Shown piece after piece: positions 40,896 to 49,555 of a DNA stretch of 64,000 nt. The notes below the pieces were generated by a model that saw nothing but the letters and a program-made list of their open reading frames with translations, ran no database searches and was not told the origin of the DNA. Origin of the DNA: a candidate division TA06 bacterium (GTDB lineage: Bacteria; Edwardsbacteria; AC1; EtOH8); contig JACRJI010000016.1 of assembly GCA_016235665.1 (NCBI GenBank), forward strand, positions 124,001 to 188,000, in the 5' to 3' direction. The first letter of the stretch is position 1; each line of letters begins with the position of its first letter. The position numbers and the translations under genes were made by a program.

Positions 40896-40939
40896 CAGAA
40901 TGCCGCCCCGGTTTAAGAGGGACGGCATTCTGTTTTTTT
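40896..40939 (+). terminator. Terminator-like hairpin with T-run on the plus strand
   Basis: Perfect 10-bp arms (40896-40905 and 40923-40932), 17-base loop, then seven Ts at 40933-40939. The T-run serves plus-strand transcription, although both flanking genes run minus. On the minus strand the hairpin lacks a T tract. Confidence 0.65.
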
Positions 40940-40942
40940 GAG

Positions 40943-42259
40943 CTAAACGTTGATCTTTGAGGTCAGCAGGTCCAGTTCCTCCTTGGTCCTCTTCTCGGTG
41001 ACCGCCAGCATCATGTGGCCTTTTAATTCGGGATAGAACTTCTCCAGGTCCAGCCCCCCCAGTATCCCATCCTTCTTTAATTCTTCCAGCAGTTTGGCCA
41101 CCGGCTGTTTGGGCTGGATCACGAATTCCTTGAAGAAGGGTGCGCTGAAGGAGGGCTTCAGCTTCTGCGACAGATAATGGCTCTTCTGCAGGCAGAGTTC
41201 CGCCACCTGCTTGATCCCGGAGCGGCCCATCAGGGAAAGGTAGACCGCGGCGGCCAGGGCGCACAGGGCCTCGTTGGAGCAGATATTGGAGGTGGCTTTT
41301 TCCCGGCGGATGTGCTGTTCCCGGGTCTGCAGGGTCAGCACCGCCCCCTCCTGCCCCTTGGCGTCGGTGGTCAGTCCCACCAGCCGGCCCGGTATCAGCC
41401 GCAACAGGTTGGTCTTGACGGCAAACAGTCCCAGATAAGGCCCGCCCAGGTTGGTGGGCATGCCCAGGGGCTGGCCCTCTCCGGTGACGATGTCGGCCCC
41501 GTATTCCCCCGGGGTCTTTAAAAGGCCCAGGGAAATGGGATCGACCGAGACCGCCAGCAGCGCCCCGGCCTTATGGGTTAGGTCCGAGATCTCGTCCATC
41601 TGCTCCAGATGGCCGAAGAAGTTGGGATGCTGGATCAGCACTCCGGCGGTGTTCGAACCCACGGCCTTCTTTAAGGCCTCCAGATCGGTGACTCCGTCCT
41701 TGAAGCTGATCTCAATGACATCGATCCCGGCCCCGCCGGCATAGGTGGCCAGTACCTGGCGGTAGGCGGGATTTACCGTCCGGGCGACCACCAGTTGTTT
41801 GCGCTTGGTGTGGTTGCAGGCCAGCACTCCGGCCTCGGCCAGGGCGGTGGCCCCGTCGTACATCGAGGCGTTGGCGGCGTCCATACCGGTCAGGGCGGTG
41901 ACCAGGCTCTGGAATTCCCAGATGGCCTGCAGGGTGCCCTGGCTGACCTCGGCCTGGTAGGGGGTGTAGGCGGTGTAGAACTCGGAGCGCAGCAGAATGT
42001 GGTCTATGGCCGCCGGTATGTAGTGGTCGTAGGCTCCCCCGCCCAGGAAGGAGATCAGGGAGGAGGCCGGCTTGTTCTGCGCGGACAGTGATTTTATTTC
42101 TTTGACCGCTTCCATCTCGGACAGAGCCTTAGGAAGTTTCAGCTCGGCCTTGAGCCTTATCTCGGCCGGGATGTCGGCTATCAACTCGTCAAAATTCTTG
42201 ACCCCGATCCGCTTGAGCATGGCCTGGCGGTTCTGGTCTGTATTCGGTATGTATGGCAT
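40943..42259 (-). CDS. gcvPA: Glycine dehydrogenase (decarboxylating) subunit 1
   Basis: 438 residues, typical of the N-terminal half of P protein when split. YIPNTDQNRQAML, SFLGGGAYDHYIP, YTPYQAEVSQGTLQ and NLGGPYLGLFA are conserved GcvPA stretches. With GcvPB it decarboxylates glycine using PLP (bound by the PB subunit) and passes the aminomethyl group to GcvH. AAGGA lies before the ATG. The partner gcvPB would normally follow at once but the next gene is a WecA-like transferase, so gcvPB must be elsewhere. Confidence 0.95.
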   Translation of the reverse strand: MPYIPNTDQNRQAMLKRIGVKNFDELIADIPAEIRLKAELKLPKALSEMEAVKEIKSLSAQNKPASSLISFLGGGAYDHYIPAAIDHILLRSEFYTAYTPYQAEVSQGTLQAIWEFQSLVTALTGMDAANASMYDGATALAEAGVLACNHTKRKQLVVARTVNPAYRQVLATYAGGAGIDVIEISFKDGVTDLEALKKAVGSNTAGVLIQHPNFFGHLEQMDEISDLTHKAGALLAVSVDPISLGLLKTPGEYGADIVTGEGQPLGMPTNLGGPYLGLFAVKTNLLRLIPGRLVGLTTDAKGQEGAVLTLQTREQHIRREKATSNICSNEALCALAAAVYLSLMGRSGIKQVAELCLQKSHYLSQKLKPSFSAPFFKEFVIQPKQPVAKLLEELKKDGILGGLDLEKFYPELKGHMMLAVTEKRTKEELDLLTSKINV

Positions 42260-42282
42260 TCTTATTCCTTGAAAATTATAAA

Positions 42283-42320
42283 CGTTTCAAACCGTTTGAA
42301 CCGTTTCAAACAGTTCAAAC
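42283..42320. repeat. Degenerate 9-10 base repeats, GTTTCAAAC-like
   Basis: Four units of form cgtttcaaac or cgtttgaac in the gap between gcvH and gcvPA; several are inverted with respect to one another, allowing small hairpins. Confidence 0.7.
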
Positions 42321-42343
42321 TTATTACGGCTTCCGTGCCTGGC

Positions 42344-42730
42344 TCAGTGACCGTGCTTCTCCATCTTGTCGTAACCGGCGGCGTCCATCAGGTTGGCGGC
42401 CTCGGCGGCATTGGACAGCTTGATCTTTACCATCCAACCAGCGCCGTAGGCGTCCTTATTGACCACATCCGGGGTCCCTTCCAGGGATCGGTTGACCTCG
42501 GTCACCTCGCCGGAAAGCGGGGCGTTGAGGTCGGAGACCGCCTTGACCGCTTCCACCGTGCCCAGCGGCTTGTTCTGGGAAACCTTGGCGCCGACGGCCG
42601 GCAGTTCCACGAAAACGATGTCACCCAGCTCGCCCTGGGCAAAGTCTGTGATGCCGATGGTGGCGGTGTCGCCTTCGATCCTTGCCCACTCGTGGCTGGC
42701 GGAATATTTCAGGTCCTTGGGAATGTTCAT
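42344..42730 (-). CDS. gcvH: Glycine cleavage system H protein
   Basis: 128 residues. YSASHEWARIEG at the start, and lipoylated lysine K63 in GTVEAVKAVSDL. It carries the aminomethyl intermediate between P, T and L proteins. It is preceded by gcvT and followed by gcvPA on the same strand. Confidence 0.97.
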   Translation of the reverse strand: MNIPKDLKYSASHEWARIEGDTATIGITDFAQGELGDIVFVELPAVGAKVSQNKPLGTVEAVKAVSDLNAPLSGEVTEVNRSLEGTPDVVNKDAYGAGWMVKIKLSNAAEAANLMDAAGYDKMEKHGH

Positions 42731-42745
42731 GATCTCTCCAATTTT

Positions 42746-42773
42746 GAATATTTTATTTTTAATGTTTTATTTC
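42746..42773. repeat. Four AT-rich heptamers between gcvT and gcvH
   Basis: Units such as ttatttt, taatgtt and ttatttc share a 7-base register and reach into the stop codon of gcvT. Confidence 0.55.
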
Positions 42774-43867
42774 TTTATCGAGCTGTGCTTCCAGAACGGC
42801 GTCTCGGCCACCTTGGCCGGAACCATCTTGCCCCGGATCTCCACCTGGAAGGGCGTGCCCACCGCCGCGAACTCGGCCTTGATGTACCCGGTGCCGATGC
42901 CCTTGGCCACCGAGGGCGAAAATACTCCGCTGGCCACTTCGCCCACCTGGGCGCCGTCCTTGAACATCTTGTAATGTTGGCGCGGGAAGGCGTTGCCTTC
43001 GACCTCGAATCCTATTAGTTTTCGTTTTACACCTTCTGCTTTCTGCTTTAACAAGACATCTCTGCCGTTGAATTCGCCGGCCTTCTTGAGCTTGGTGATC
43101 CAGCCCAGGCCCGCCTCCAGCGGTGAGGTGGTCTGATCGATGTCGTTACCGTAGAGACAGTATTTCATCTCCAGGCGGAGCGAGTCCCTGGCCCCCAGGC
43201 CGATGGGCCGCAGGTCGAATTCCTTCCCGGCCGTGAACAGGGCGTTCCAGATCTGGCCGGCGTATTTGATGTCGAAGTACAGCTCAAAACCGTCCTCGCC
43301 GGTATAGCCGGTGCGGGAGACCAGCATCTCGACCCCGTCCACCTTCCCGGTGCCGAACCAGTAGAACTTCATGTCGGAGAGTTTCAGATCGCAGATCTTC
43401 TGCAGCAGCAGCTCGGACTTGGGCCCCTGCAGGGCCAGCTGGGCAACTTCGTTGCTGGTGTTCTTCAGTGTAACATTAAAACCCTTCGATTGTTCCTGGA
43501 GCCAGGCAAAATCCTTAGCCAGGTTGGAGGCGTTGACCACCAGGAAAAAATGCTCGGGGTAACGGTAGACCAGCAGGTCGTCCACGATCCCGCCTTCCTT
43601 GTAGCACATGGCCGAGTACTGGACCTGGTTGATTTCCAAAGCCGCCGGATCGTTGATAGTGCAGTAGGAAACGAACTTCAGGGCCTCGGGGCCGCGGACC
43701 TCGATCTCCCCCATGTGGGAAACGTCGAACAAGCCAGCGGCCGAGCGGACGTGGCGGTGTTCTTCGATGATCCCCTGGTACTGTACCGGCATCAAAAATC
43801 CCGCAAAAGGCACCATTTTGCCGCCTGCCTTGACGTGGTGTTCATAGAACGGGGTCTTGTTCTCCAT
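42767..43867 (-). CDS. gcvT: Glycine cleavage system T protein (aminomethyltransferase)
   Basis: 366 residues, usual length. MVPFAGFLMPVQYQG, FDVSHMGEIEVRG, SRTGYTGEDGFELY and GLGARDSLRLE are diagnostic. It moves the methylene group to tetrahydrofolate, releasing ammonia. First gene of the gcvT-gcvH-gcvPA operon, with GGGAG before the ATG and a strong promoter at 43936-43964. The leader is only about 65 bases, too short for a glycine riboswitch. Confidence 0.97.
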   Translation of the reverse strand: MENKTPFYEHHVKAGGKMVPFAGFLMPVQYQGIIEEHRHVRSAAGLFDVSHMGEIEVRGPEALKFVSYCTINDPAALEINQVQYSAMCYKEGGIVDDLLVYRYPEHFFLVVNASNLAKDFAWLQEQSKGFNVTLKNTSNEVAQLALQGPKSELLLQKICDLKLSDMKFYWFGTGKVDGVEMLVSRTGYTGEDGFELYFDIKYAGQIWNALFTAGKEFDLRPIGLGARDSLRLEMKYCLYGNDIDQTTSPLEAGLGWITKLKKAGEFNGRDVLLKQKAEGVKRKLIGFEVEGNAFPRQHYKMFKDGAQVGEVASGVFSPSVAKGIGTGYIKAEFAAVGTPFQVEIRGKMVPAKVAETPFWKHSSIKK

Positions 43868-43935
43868 GGTTGCTCCCTAAAGATATATTATGATTTTTGG
43901 TTTAACGAAAGGAATTCTGCCGGGTATAAACTGTT

Positions 43936-43964
43936 ATTATAGCCTAAAGACGGTTCATTTTCAA
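43936..43964 (-). promoter_or_regulatory. Strong sigma70-type promoter for the gcv operon
   Basis: Minus strand TTGAAA (43964-43959), 17-base spacer, perfect TATAAT (43941-43936), 68 bases before the gcvT ATG. Confidence 0.78.
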
Positions 43965-44043
43965 TTGAAAACAAAAAATAACTGTTAGTGTTTTTGCATG
44001 GGTTTCCTGTCTTCCTGAATTCCTAAGAAGTTTCCAGGCGTGA

Positions 44044-45540
44044 TCACGGCGCTATCTCCAGCAGTTTTTCCAGTATCGCGTCCTGCACCCGGCGGACCTC
44101 TACGGCCTTGCCGGGATAATTGTTGAACATAATGACAAAACAGTATACTTTGTCATCAGCACCAAAGGCAAACCCGGCCAGGCAGGAGACCCCTGTCATG
44201 GTGCCGGTCTTGGCCCGGACCCTTATTTTGGCTCCACTGTTCTGCATCCGACGGTAAAGGGTTCCGTCCACCCCGGCCAGCGGCAGGGCCTCCAACAGCT
44301 CGGTCTGCAGCAGGGGATCGCCATACAGCGTCATCAGCACTTCAGCCACCATCCGGGGATAGCACAGGTTATAGCGGGAGAGACCGGAGCCGTCGGCCAC
44401 CTTAAAACTGCCGGGGGCAAAGCCCATCCTGTGCAGGGTCTTCTCCACTCCGTTAAAGGTGTCGGGGCCGGAAGAAGCGAAGGCCATACTGTCGCGGGAC
44501 ACCTGCCGGAAAAGCATCTCAGCTATAAAGTTGTCGCTCTCCTTGTTCATCTTCTGAATCATGGCGTAAAGCGGGGGCGACTCATGCAGCGCCAGGCAGG
44601 CCAGGCTTTCCGGGGTTTGGCCGATCCTGGCCCGGCCGGTGAACCGAATACCCTGGTCTTCCAGGATCTGGACAAATAAGGCGCCGCTGTATAGAGCTGG
44701 CTCGGAGATGCTGAAGAAATTGTACTGCACCGAGTCGTCCTGGGGCAGGTGGCCGCTGAAGGTGAAGACGTCTGTCCCGTTGGCATGACTGCGTTCGGCC
44801 CTGATCTTCCTTTTTATCCCCGGCCTGCTGGTGGTGACCTGGTTCTGTATCCTGATATAAGACAGTCCGGTGCCGGCACTGACCGCGGCCCGGCGGCCTA
44901 TCCTTGATGAAGGCCTAAAACTAACTTCAAAGATATTCTGATTGGCCGAGAGGGCCGAGACCGGGGCATTGTAGGCATGGGGGCCCTCGTCCCACATCCA
45001 GCCGGCCCCGTATTTGACGGTGTCCAGATACGAGGCGTCCACTATCAGGTCCCCGGTGATCTGAAAAATACCCCGGGACCTCAGCCGGAAGGCCAGGTCC
45101 TCCAGGCCGGTTGAAGACAGCAGGGGGTCGCCGAAACCTTTGAGATAGACATCCCCCTTGAGCTTTCCTCCAGCCCAGGAAGGATGTCCGTAGACCGCGG
45201 TTCTGAACCGGCGGTGCGGCCCCAGCTGGTACAGGGCGGCGGCGGTGATGAATATCTTATTGACCGAGGCCGGGATGAAAAGCTGGTCCTGGTTCTTGGC
45301 GTACAACGGGGCAGACCCGCTCAGATCCGTCAGATACAGCCCGCACTGAGCCTGCGCCAGCGAGCTGTCTGCTAGCAGGGAGTCTATGGCCATTGCCATC
45401 CGGACCCGCTTGAGGACTGCGCTGTCCGGGACCGCCAGCACCGCAGTAGTTTCCGGCTTAATGGCCCCCTGCCCGCCGCAGCCCTCTATTAAGGCCAGAA
45501 TCAGCAGGACAAAAATACCATTGATTTTATTTTTAGACAT
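44044..45540 (-). CDS. dacB: D-alanyl-D-alanine carboxypeptidase/endopeptidase (PBP4/DacB)
   Basis: 498 residues. The signal sequence ends LALIEGC, with a cysteine at 21 that could be lipidated although the lipobox is poor. Active-site motifs are SVNK (S92, K95), ESDN and AKTGTMTG, all as in class C penicillin-binding proteins. It trims or cuts peptidoglycan cross-links in the periplasm. It lies downstream of pgi on the same strand with an 84-base gap. Confidence 0.94.
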   Translation of the reverse strand: MSKNKINGIFVLLILALIEGCGGQGAIKPETTAVLAVPDSAVLKRVRMAMAIDSLLADSSLAQAQCGLYLTDLSGSAPLYAKNQDQLFIPASVNKIFITAAALYQLGPHRRFRTAVYGHPSWAGGKLKGDVYLKGFGDPLLSSTGLEDLAFRLRSRGIFQITGDLIVDASYLDTVKYGAGWMWDEGPHAYNAPVSALSANQNIFEVSFRPSSRIGRRAAVSAGTGLSYIRIQNQVTTSRPGIKRKIRAERSHANGTDVFTFSGHLPQDDSVQYNFFSISEPALYSGALFVQILEDQGIRFTGRARIGQTPESLACLALHESPPLYAMIQKMNKESDNFIAEMLFRQVSRDSMAFASSGPDTFNGVEKTLHRMGFAPGSFKVADGSGLSRYNLCYPRMVAEVLMTLYGDPLLQTELLEALPLAGVDGTLYRRMQNSGAKIRVRAKTGTMTGVSCLAGFAFGADDKVYCFVIMFNNYPGKAVEVRRVQDAILEKLLEIAP

Positions 45541-45624
45541 TTACTTTTCAAAAATTGGCTGTGGGTTTTCCAATGTTTGAGGCTTCGCCATTTTTGGTCA
45601 AATTTTCCGGAGATCACAAATACT

Positions 45625-47031
45625 TTATACCACGTATTTTCCCAGGCTGCCCGCTTCATACTTTTCCACCTCCACCGCCCGGTTGGCAAAGCCCTCCTTG
45701 CCCATCAGGCCGTAAGTGTAGCGCTTGCCCTCCTCCACCCCCGGCTGGTCCATGGGATTGACCCCGAACAGCCCTCCGGCATAGGCGGTGGCCGTCTCCA
45801 ATAGAAATATCATTTGACCAATGACCGGAGCGGTGATCTGGGGGATTATAAAACTGCAGTTAGGACGGCCGTTCTTGGCCAGAGCCATGGCGGTGGCCCT
45901 CTGTTCGGCGTTCAAAAGATCGCCGAAATCATGGCCGCTCAAATATGCCAGATCTTTTATCTTGGGATATCCTTTGGGGATGGACAGGGTTGCCCGGAAT
46001 TTTTCCACCCGGATGAAGGTCACCACCTTATCACGCGGCCCCTCGGCATATAGCTGTATCTGGGAATGCTGGTCTGTGGCCCCCAGCGCCTTGACCGGTG
46101 TGGGACCGGTCTCTACCACCTCGTTCCGGCTGTTAAGCTTTTTGCCCAGACTTTCGGCCCACAGCTGACGGAACCAATCGGCTAAAAGATAAAGACTGTC
46201 GGAATAAGGCATCATCACGCTGATATGATAGCCCTTCCGGTAAAGCAGGTACTGGGTCAGGGCATAAAGCCGGGCAGGATTGCGCCAGGGATTTTCTTCC
46301 AGGGTTCTTTTGCGCATGGCGGCCGCGCCGGCCAACAGGCCCTTGATATCCACTCCGGTCATGACCAGGGGAAACAGGCCTACCGGGGTTAGCACCGAAA
46401 ACCTGCCGCCCACTCCGGAAGGAACCTCCAGACTCAACAGCCCTTCCTCCCGCACTATCTGACGCAAAATGCCTTCCTCGGGGTCGGTTGTGACCACCAG
46501 GTTATTTTTCCATTTGGGGCCCAGCGATTTGAACAACCACGCCTTGAGCCACAGGAACTGGGCGCTGGTCTCGGCGGTGGCCCCCGACTTGCTGATGACA
46601 TTGACCAATGTTGTTTTGGGATTAAGCAGGGACTGAATGTTTTTCAGTTTTTCCGGGTCCACGTTGTCCAGCACCCACAACCGGGGCCGGCCCTTGAGCG
46701 TTTTTTTATCCTGATGGTTGTAGGTCAAAGGATTCAAGGCTGCCTGGACCGCAGCCGTGCCCAAGGCCGAGCCGCCGATGCCCAGCACCACCAGGTCGCT
46801 GAATTTGCCCTTCATCATTCCGGCCAGGGCCAGCGATGATTTTAAATGTTCCGGTTTCTCAGGCAGGTCAAAATAATCCATCTTCCCCTTGGCTCTCTGC
46901 CGGAAAAACCATTCCGAGGCCTGGGCCGCTTGCAGACCGGATTTCTCGATCTGGGAGTATGCGATCCCATGATCTCCCAGCCGCTCGGACATCAGGTTGT
47001 TGAAATCAAATCTGATCTTAAGCTCGGACAT
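45625..47031 (-). CDS. pgi: Glucose-6-phosphate isomerase
   Basis: 468 residues from the ATG at 47029-47031, which has GAGGGAAG four bases upstream; the frame is open further up only because it passes through a repeat region. SKSGATAET is the sugar-phosphate binding loop; GIGGSALGT and GVGGRFSVLTPVGLFP fit the SIS domains. It interconverts glucose-6-P and fructose-6-P and lies near pfkA, giving two neighbouring glycolytic steps. Confidence 0.95.
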   Translation of the reverse strand: MSELKIRFDFNNLMSERLGDHGIAYSQIEKSGLQAAQASEWFFRQRAKGKMDYFDLPEKPEHLKSSLALAGMMKGKFSDLVVLGIGGSALGTAAVQAALNPLTYNHQDKKTLKGRPRLWVLDNVDPEKLKNIQSLLNPKTTLVNVISKSGATAETSAQFLWLKAWLFKSLGPKWKNNLVVTTDPEEGILRQIVREEGLLSLEVPSGVGGRFSVLTPVGLFPLVMTGVDIKGLLAGAAAMRKRTLEENPWRNPARLYALTQYLLYRKGYHISVMMPYSDSLYLLADWFRQLWAESLGKKLNSRNEVVETGPTPVKALGATDQHSQIQLYAEGPRDKVVTFIRVEKFRATLSIPKGYPKIKDLAYLSGHDFGDLLNAEQRATAMALAKNGRPNCSFIIPQITAPVIGQMIFLLETATAYAGGLFGVNPMDQPGVEEGKRYTYGLMGKEGFANRAVEVEKYEAGSLGKYVV

Positions 47032-47054
47032 TTTACTTCCCTCACTTTTAAACA

Positions 47055-47117
47055 GTTTACAATTTACCGGTTTACAGTTGAGACGTTTGTCGTTCATTGT
47101 TCATTGTTAGCTGTAGA
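47055..47117. repeat. Degenerate heptamer repeats upstream of pgi
   Basis: Roughly 7-base periodic; gttcatt occurs twice in a row at 47092-47105, flanked by similar units such as gtttaca and gtttgtc. The tail 'agctgtagactgc' at 47110-47122 recurs at 49450-49462. Confidence 0.6.
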
Positions 47118-47127
47118 CTGCCTGCCC

Positions 47128-48201
47128 TCAACGGGAGTACTGCAGCGACAGGGCCAACATGTCCTGCTTGAGGCCGCTGCCGGAGAACAACCGGCTGGTG
47201 GCAGCGGAACAATTAAGGGTGACAGGGCCGACTGTAAACGACTGCCCGGCTGAGATGAAATACATATCCTGCAGGCTGGGATAATTTTGGATCAACTGCG
47301 GCACCAATGGCGTGCCCACGGTAAAAAAGCCGAACCGCAGAATATAGCCCCGAGATGCTGGCTGCAACTCCATACCCAGTTTAAAATCGGCCCGGCCCTG
47401 ATAATCCCAGGAGGCGTTCTGCCATCCGGTGATGTCTATCTGTCCAGCCAGGGTGGAGGTTGAATCGATCCGGTAATTGAAGCCCAAGGTTGAAAGGGCC
47501 GGCACCACTCCGTAAAGCGCCAGATCGTCACCGCCCGGTTCCGGCAGATAATCGGCGGTGCCTGTCATCCGGCTCTCTGTGCGAAGGCGGGTAAACAATA
47601 TCAGCTCGGAATTGATTGTCATTTCTATTCCGGCATTTAGGTTGAGTCCTTGGGCAGAACCCTGGGTTATAAGGGTATCCCCTTTTTGCCAGATCATGGC
47701 CACCGACCCCTCGCAGAAGGATAGCCCGACCATCACTCCCTCAGAGACCTCATAAAAGCACCCCAAGGCAGTCAGGTGCAGGTCCAGGCTGGCTTGATAC
47801 TGGATATAGGGCTGCCATTGGTCGGGAAAGTTCATATCGGTTTTCATGTAATTTGCAAACCCTGCGGCCAGTCCCCAGCGCCCAAAATTCCAAGCTCCGG
47901 CGGCTGCGGCCGGCAGGGCCAGGGACTGCCTGGTGGTAATCAGCACGTGGCTATGACTATCCGAAAGGAAATCTCCCGATACCACCGCCGAAGCCTTTGT
48001 ACCGGGGATCTTCAACCGACAGGGATTGCCGAACAAAGCTGCCGGCCCCCGGTTAAGACAAGTAACGTTACCGCTACCCAAAGCTGCCGCGTCCAAGGTC
48101 TGGTAATAGTTATACTGCAGCGGCAGGGTCAGCTGGTATTGGACGGCCCAGACCGGCCGGCAGAGCAACAACAGCAATATGGCAGCGGTGGTTTTATTCA
48201 T
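47128..48201 (-). CDS. Secreted barrel-like protein, PorV/UPF0164-like
   Basis: 357 residues with a signal peptide (1-19, ending VWA). 'DAAALGSGNVTCLNRGPAAL' followed by 'FGNPCRL' matches the start of PorV/UPF0164-type outer-membrane barrels (usual form AGMGGA...AAxxNPA). Amphipathic strands follow and the protein ends LSLQYSR, a barrel-like C-terminus. PorV proteins are part of type IX secretion in Bacteroidetes, which would fit the sorting tails in this window; but many relatives have other roles. Confidence 0.65.
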   Translation of the reverse strand: MNKTTAAILLLLLCRPVWAVQYQLTLPLQYNYYQTLDAAALGSGNVTCLNRGPAALFGNPCRLKIPGTKASAVVSGDFLSDSHSHVLITTRQSLALPAAAAGAWNFGRWGLAAGFANYMKTDMNFPDQWQPYIQYQASLDLHLTALGCFYEVSEGVMVGLSFCEGSVAMIWQKGDTLITQGSAQGLNLNAGIEMTINSELILFTRLRTESRMTGTADYLPEPGGDDLALYGVVPALSTLGFNYRIDSTSTLAGQIDITGWQNASWDYQGRADFKLGMELQPASRGYILRFGFFTVGTPLVPQLIQNYPSLQDMYFISAGQSFTVGPVTLNCSAATSRLFSGSGLKQDMLALSLQYSR

Positions 48202-48299
48202 ATCTAAAAAATAGTGGGAGAGGGCAGGTAAGTTATGGTTGTTTGAGTTGATGTTTTATGCCACTTCGGCTCTGATCAATGCAAGTTTATGGGATAAAT

Positions 48300-48317
48300 A
48301 ATCTGCGCAATCTGCGG
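48300..48317. repeat. Two tandem 9-base repeats AATCTGCGN
   Basis: Aatctgcgc and aatctgcgg, followed by ATG, the same unit and same following bases as at 26573-26599. Confidence 0.75.
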
Positions 48318-48333
48318 ATGTGATGCCCCGGGA

Positions 48334-49428
48334 TCAGTCCCCGAACACGGTGCCGATGGACTTGGCCGCCCGGATCACCTCGGAGTCCGGCTGGACCAGC
48401 CGCAGCTGGCCCACCGCCTCCTTGATGGGAACCGCCTCCACCTTCAGGCCCTTGAGGGCCGCCATCTGCCCGAACTCGCCTTTGGCCATCAGTTCCACGG
48501 CCTTGACCCCGAACCTGGTTCCCAAAATGCGGTCGAAGGCTGTGGGGCTGCCTCCCCGCTGCAGGTGGCCTAAGACTGTCACCCGGCAGTCGATCCCGGT
48601 CCGTTCTTCGATATCATCGGCCAGCTTTTGGCCTATGCCGCCCAGCCGCACCGGGTCGGTGGACTCCTTGATGATCTTGCGGACCACCATCTCCCCGCCC
48701 TTGGGCTTGGCCCCCTCCGAAACCACCACGATGGAAAAACGCCGGCCCTTCTGGTTACGCTCGATGATCCGCCGGCAGACCTGGTTGATGTCGTAGGGTA
48801 TCTCGGGAAGAAGGATGATATCACCGCCGCCTGCCACTCCGCTGTAAAGGGCGATCCACCCGGCATAGCGGCCCATGGTCTCCACGATCATCACCCGGTG
48901 GTGGGACATGGCGGTGGACTGCAGTTTGTCCAGGGCCTCAGTGGCGGTCACCACCGCAGAGTCGAAGCCGAAGGTGACGTCGGTGGCGGCCAGGTCGTTG
49001 TCGATGGTCTTGGGAATGCCCACAGCCTTGATGCCCCGGTCTATCATCTGCTGAGTGATGGCCATGGTGCCATCGCCGCCGATGGCCACCAGGGCCTCCA
49101 GCTTGGCCAGTTCAAAATTCTCCTGGACCCGCTCGAACACGTCCTGGTATTCCATCTCCCCCTTGGCGTTCTTGACCGCGTAGCGAAAGGGGTTGTCCCG
49201 GTTGGAGGTGCCCAAAATAGTGCCGCCCTCGGCCAAAATGCCCGAGACGTTGCGCCAGTTAAGCTCGTGATACCGGCCCTCGATCAGCCCGGCGTAGCCG
49301 TCCTCAATGCCGATCACCTTCATCCCGTGGCCGTTGATGGCGGTCTTGGCCACCGCCCTGATCACCGCGTTAAGACCGGGGCAATCGCCCCCGGCGGTCA
49401 GGATCCCGAAGCGCTTGATCTTGGACAT
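48334..49428 (-). CDS. pfkA: 6-phosphofructokinase, ATP-type with mixed signature
   Basis: 364 residues. TAGGDCPGLNAVIR at the start, GGDGT at 117-121 (G120, corresponding to E. coli G104, points to ATP as donor) and PKTIDND with K140 (corresponding to G124 in E. coli; Lys is usual in pyrophosphate enzymes). This G/K combination is known from the long-form ATP-using clade. Catalytic TIDND and MGRYAGWIAL are intact. It phosphorylates fructose-6-P in glycolysis. Divided from pgi only by the barrel-like gene. Confidence 0.93.
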   Translation of the reverse strand: MSKIKRFGILTAGGDCPGLNAVIRAVAKTAINGHGMKVIGIEDGYAGLIEGRYHELNWRNVSGILAEGGTILGTSNRDNPFRYAVKNAKGEMEYQDVFERVQENFELAKLEALVAIGGDGTMAITQQMIDRGIKAVGIPKTIDNDLAATDVTFGFDSAVVTATEALDKLQSTAMSHHRVMIVETMGRYAGWIALYSGVAGGGDIILLPEIPYDINQVCRRIIERNQKGRRFSIVVVSEGAKPKGGEMVVRKIIKESTDPVRLGGIGQKLADDIEERTGIDCRVTVLGHLQRGGSPTAFDRILGTRFGVKAVELMAKGEFGQMAALKGLKVEAVPIKEAVGQLRLVQPDSEVIRAAKSIGTVFGD

Positions 49429-49449
49429 CTGTGAAACTCCTTATCTTGA

Positions 49450-49544
49450 GCTGTAGACTGCAAGCCCTAAGCTTTATGCTTAGGCTGGGAGTTGATAGCT
49501 ATCAGGGGGTAACCCCACCCTTCCCTCCCCTCGAGGGGAGGGAA
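49450..49544. repeat. Cluster of three palindromes between pfkA and the glycosyltransferase
   Basis: A 13-base stretch shared with 47110-47122, a CTAAGC/GCTTAG hairpin (about 49467-49483), the 12-base palindrome tgatagctatca (49493-49504) and a perfect 24-base palindrome at 49521-49544 with 12-base arms and no loop. No T-run follows on either strand, so a simple terminator is unlikely. Confidence 0.75.
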
Positions 49545-49555
49545 AGAGGGAGAGG

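Noticed and set aside
43868-43935. Glycine riboswitch before gcvT
   Set aside because: The leader after the promoter is only about 65 bases and lacks the conserved glycine aptamer core; no tandem aptamers.
47032-47097. N-terminal extension of Pgi
   Set aside because: It overlaps the heptamer repeats and a strong ribosome site supports the ATG at 47029-47031.
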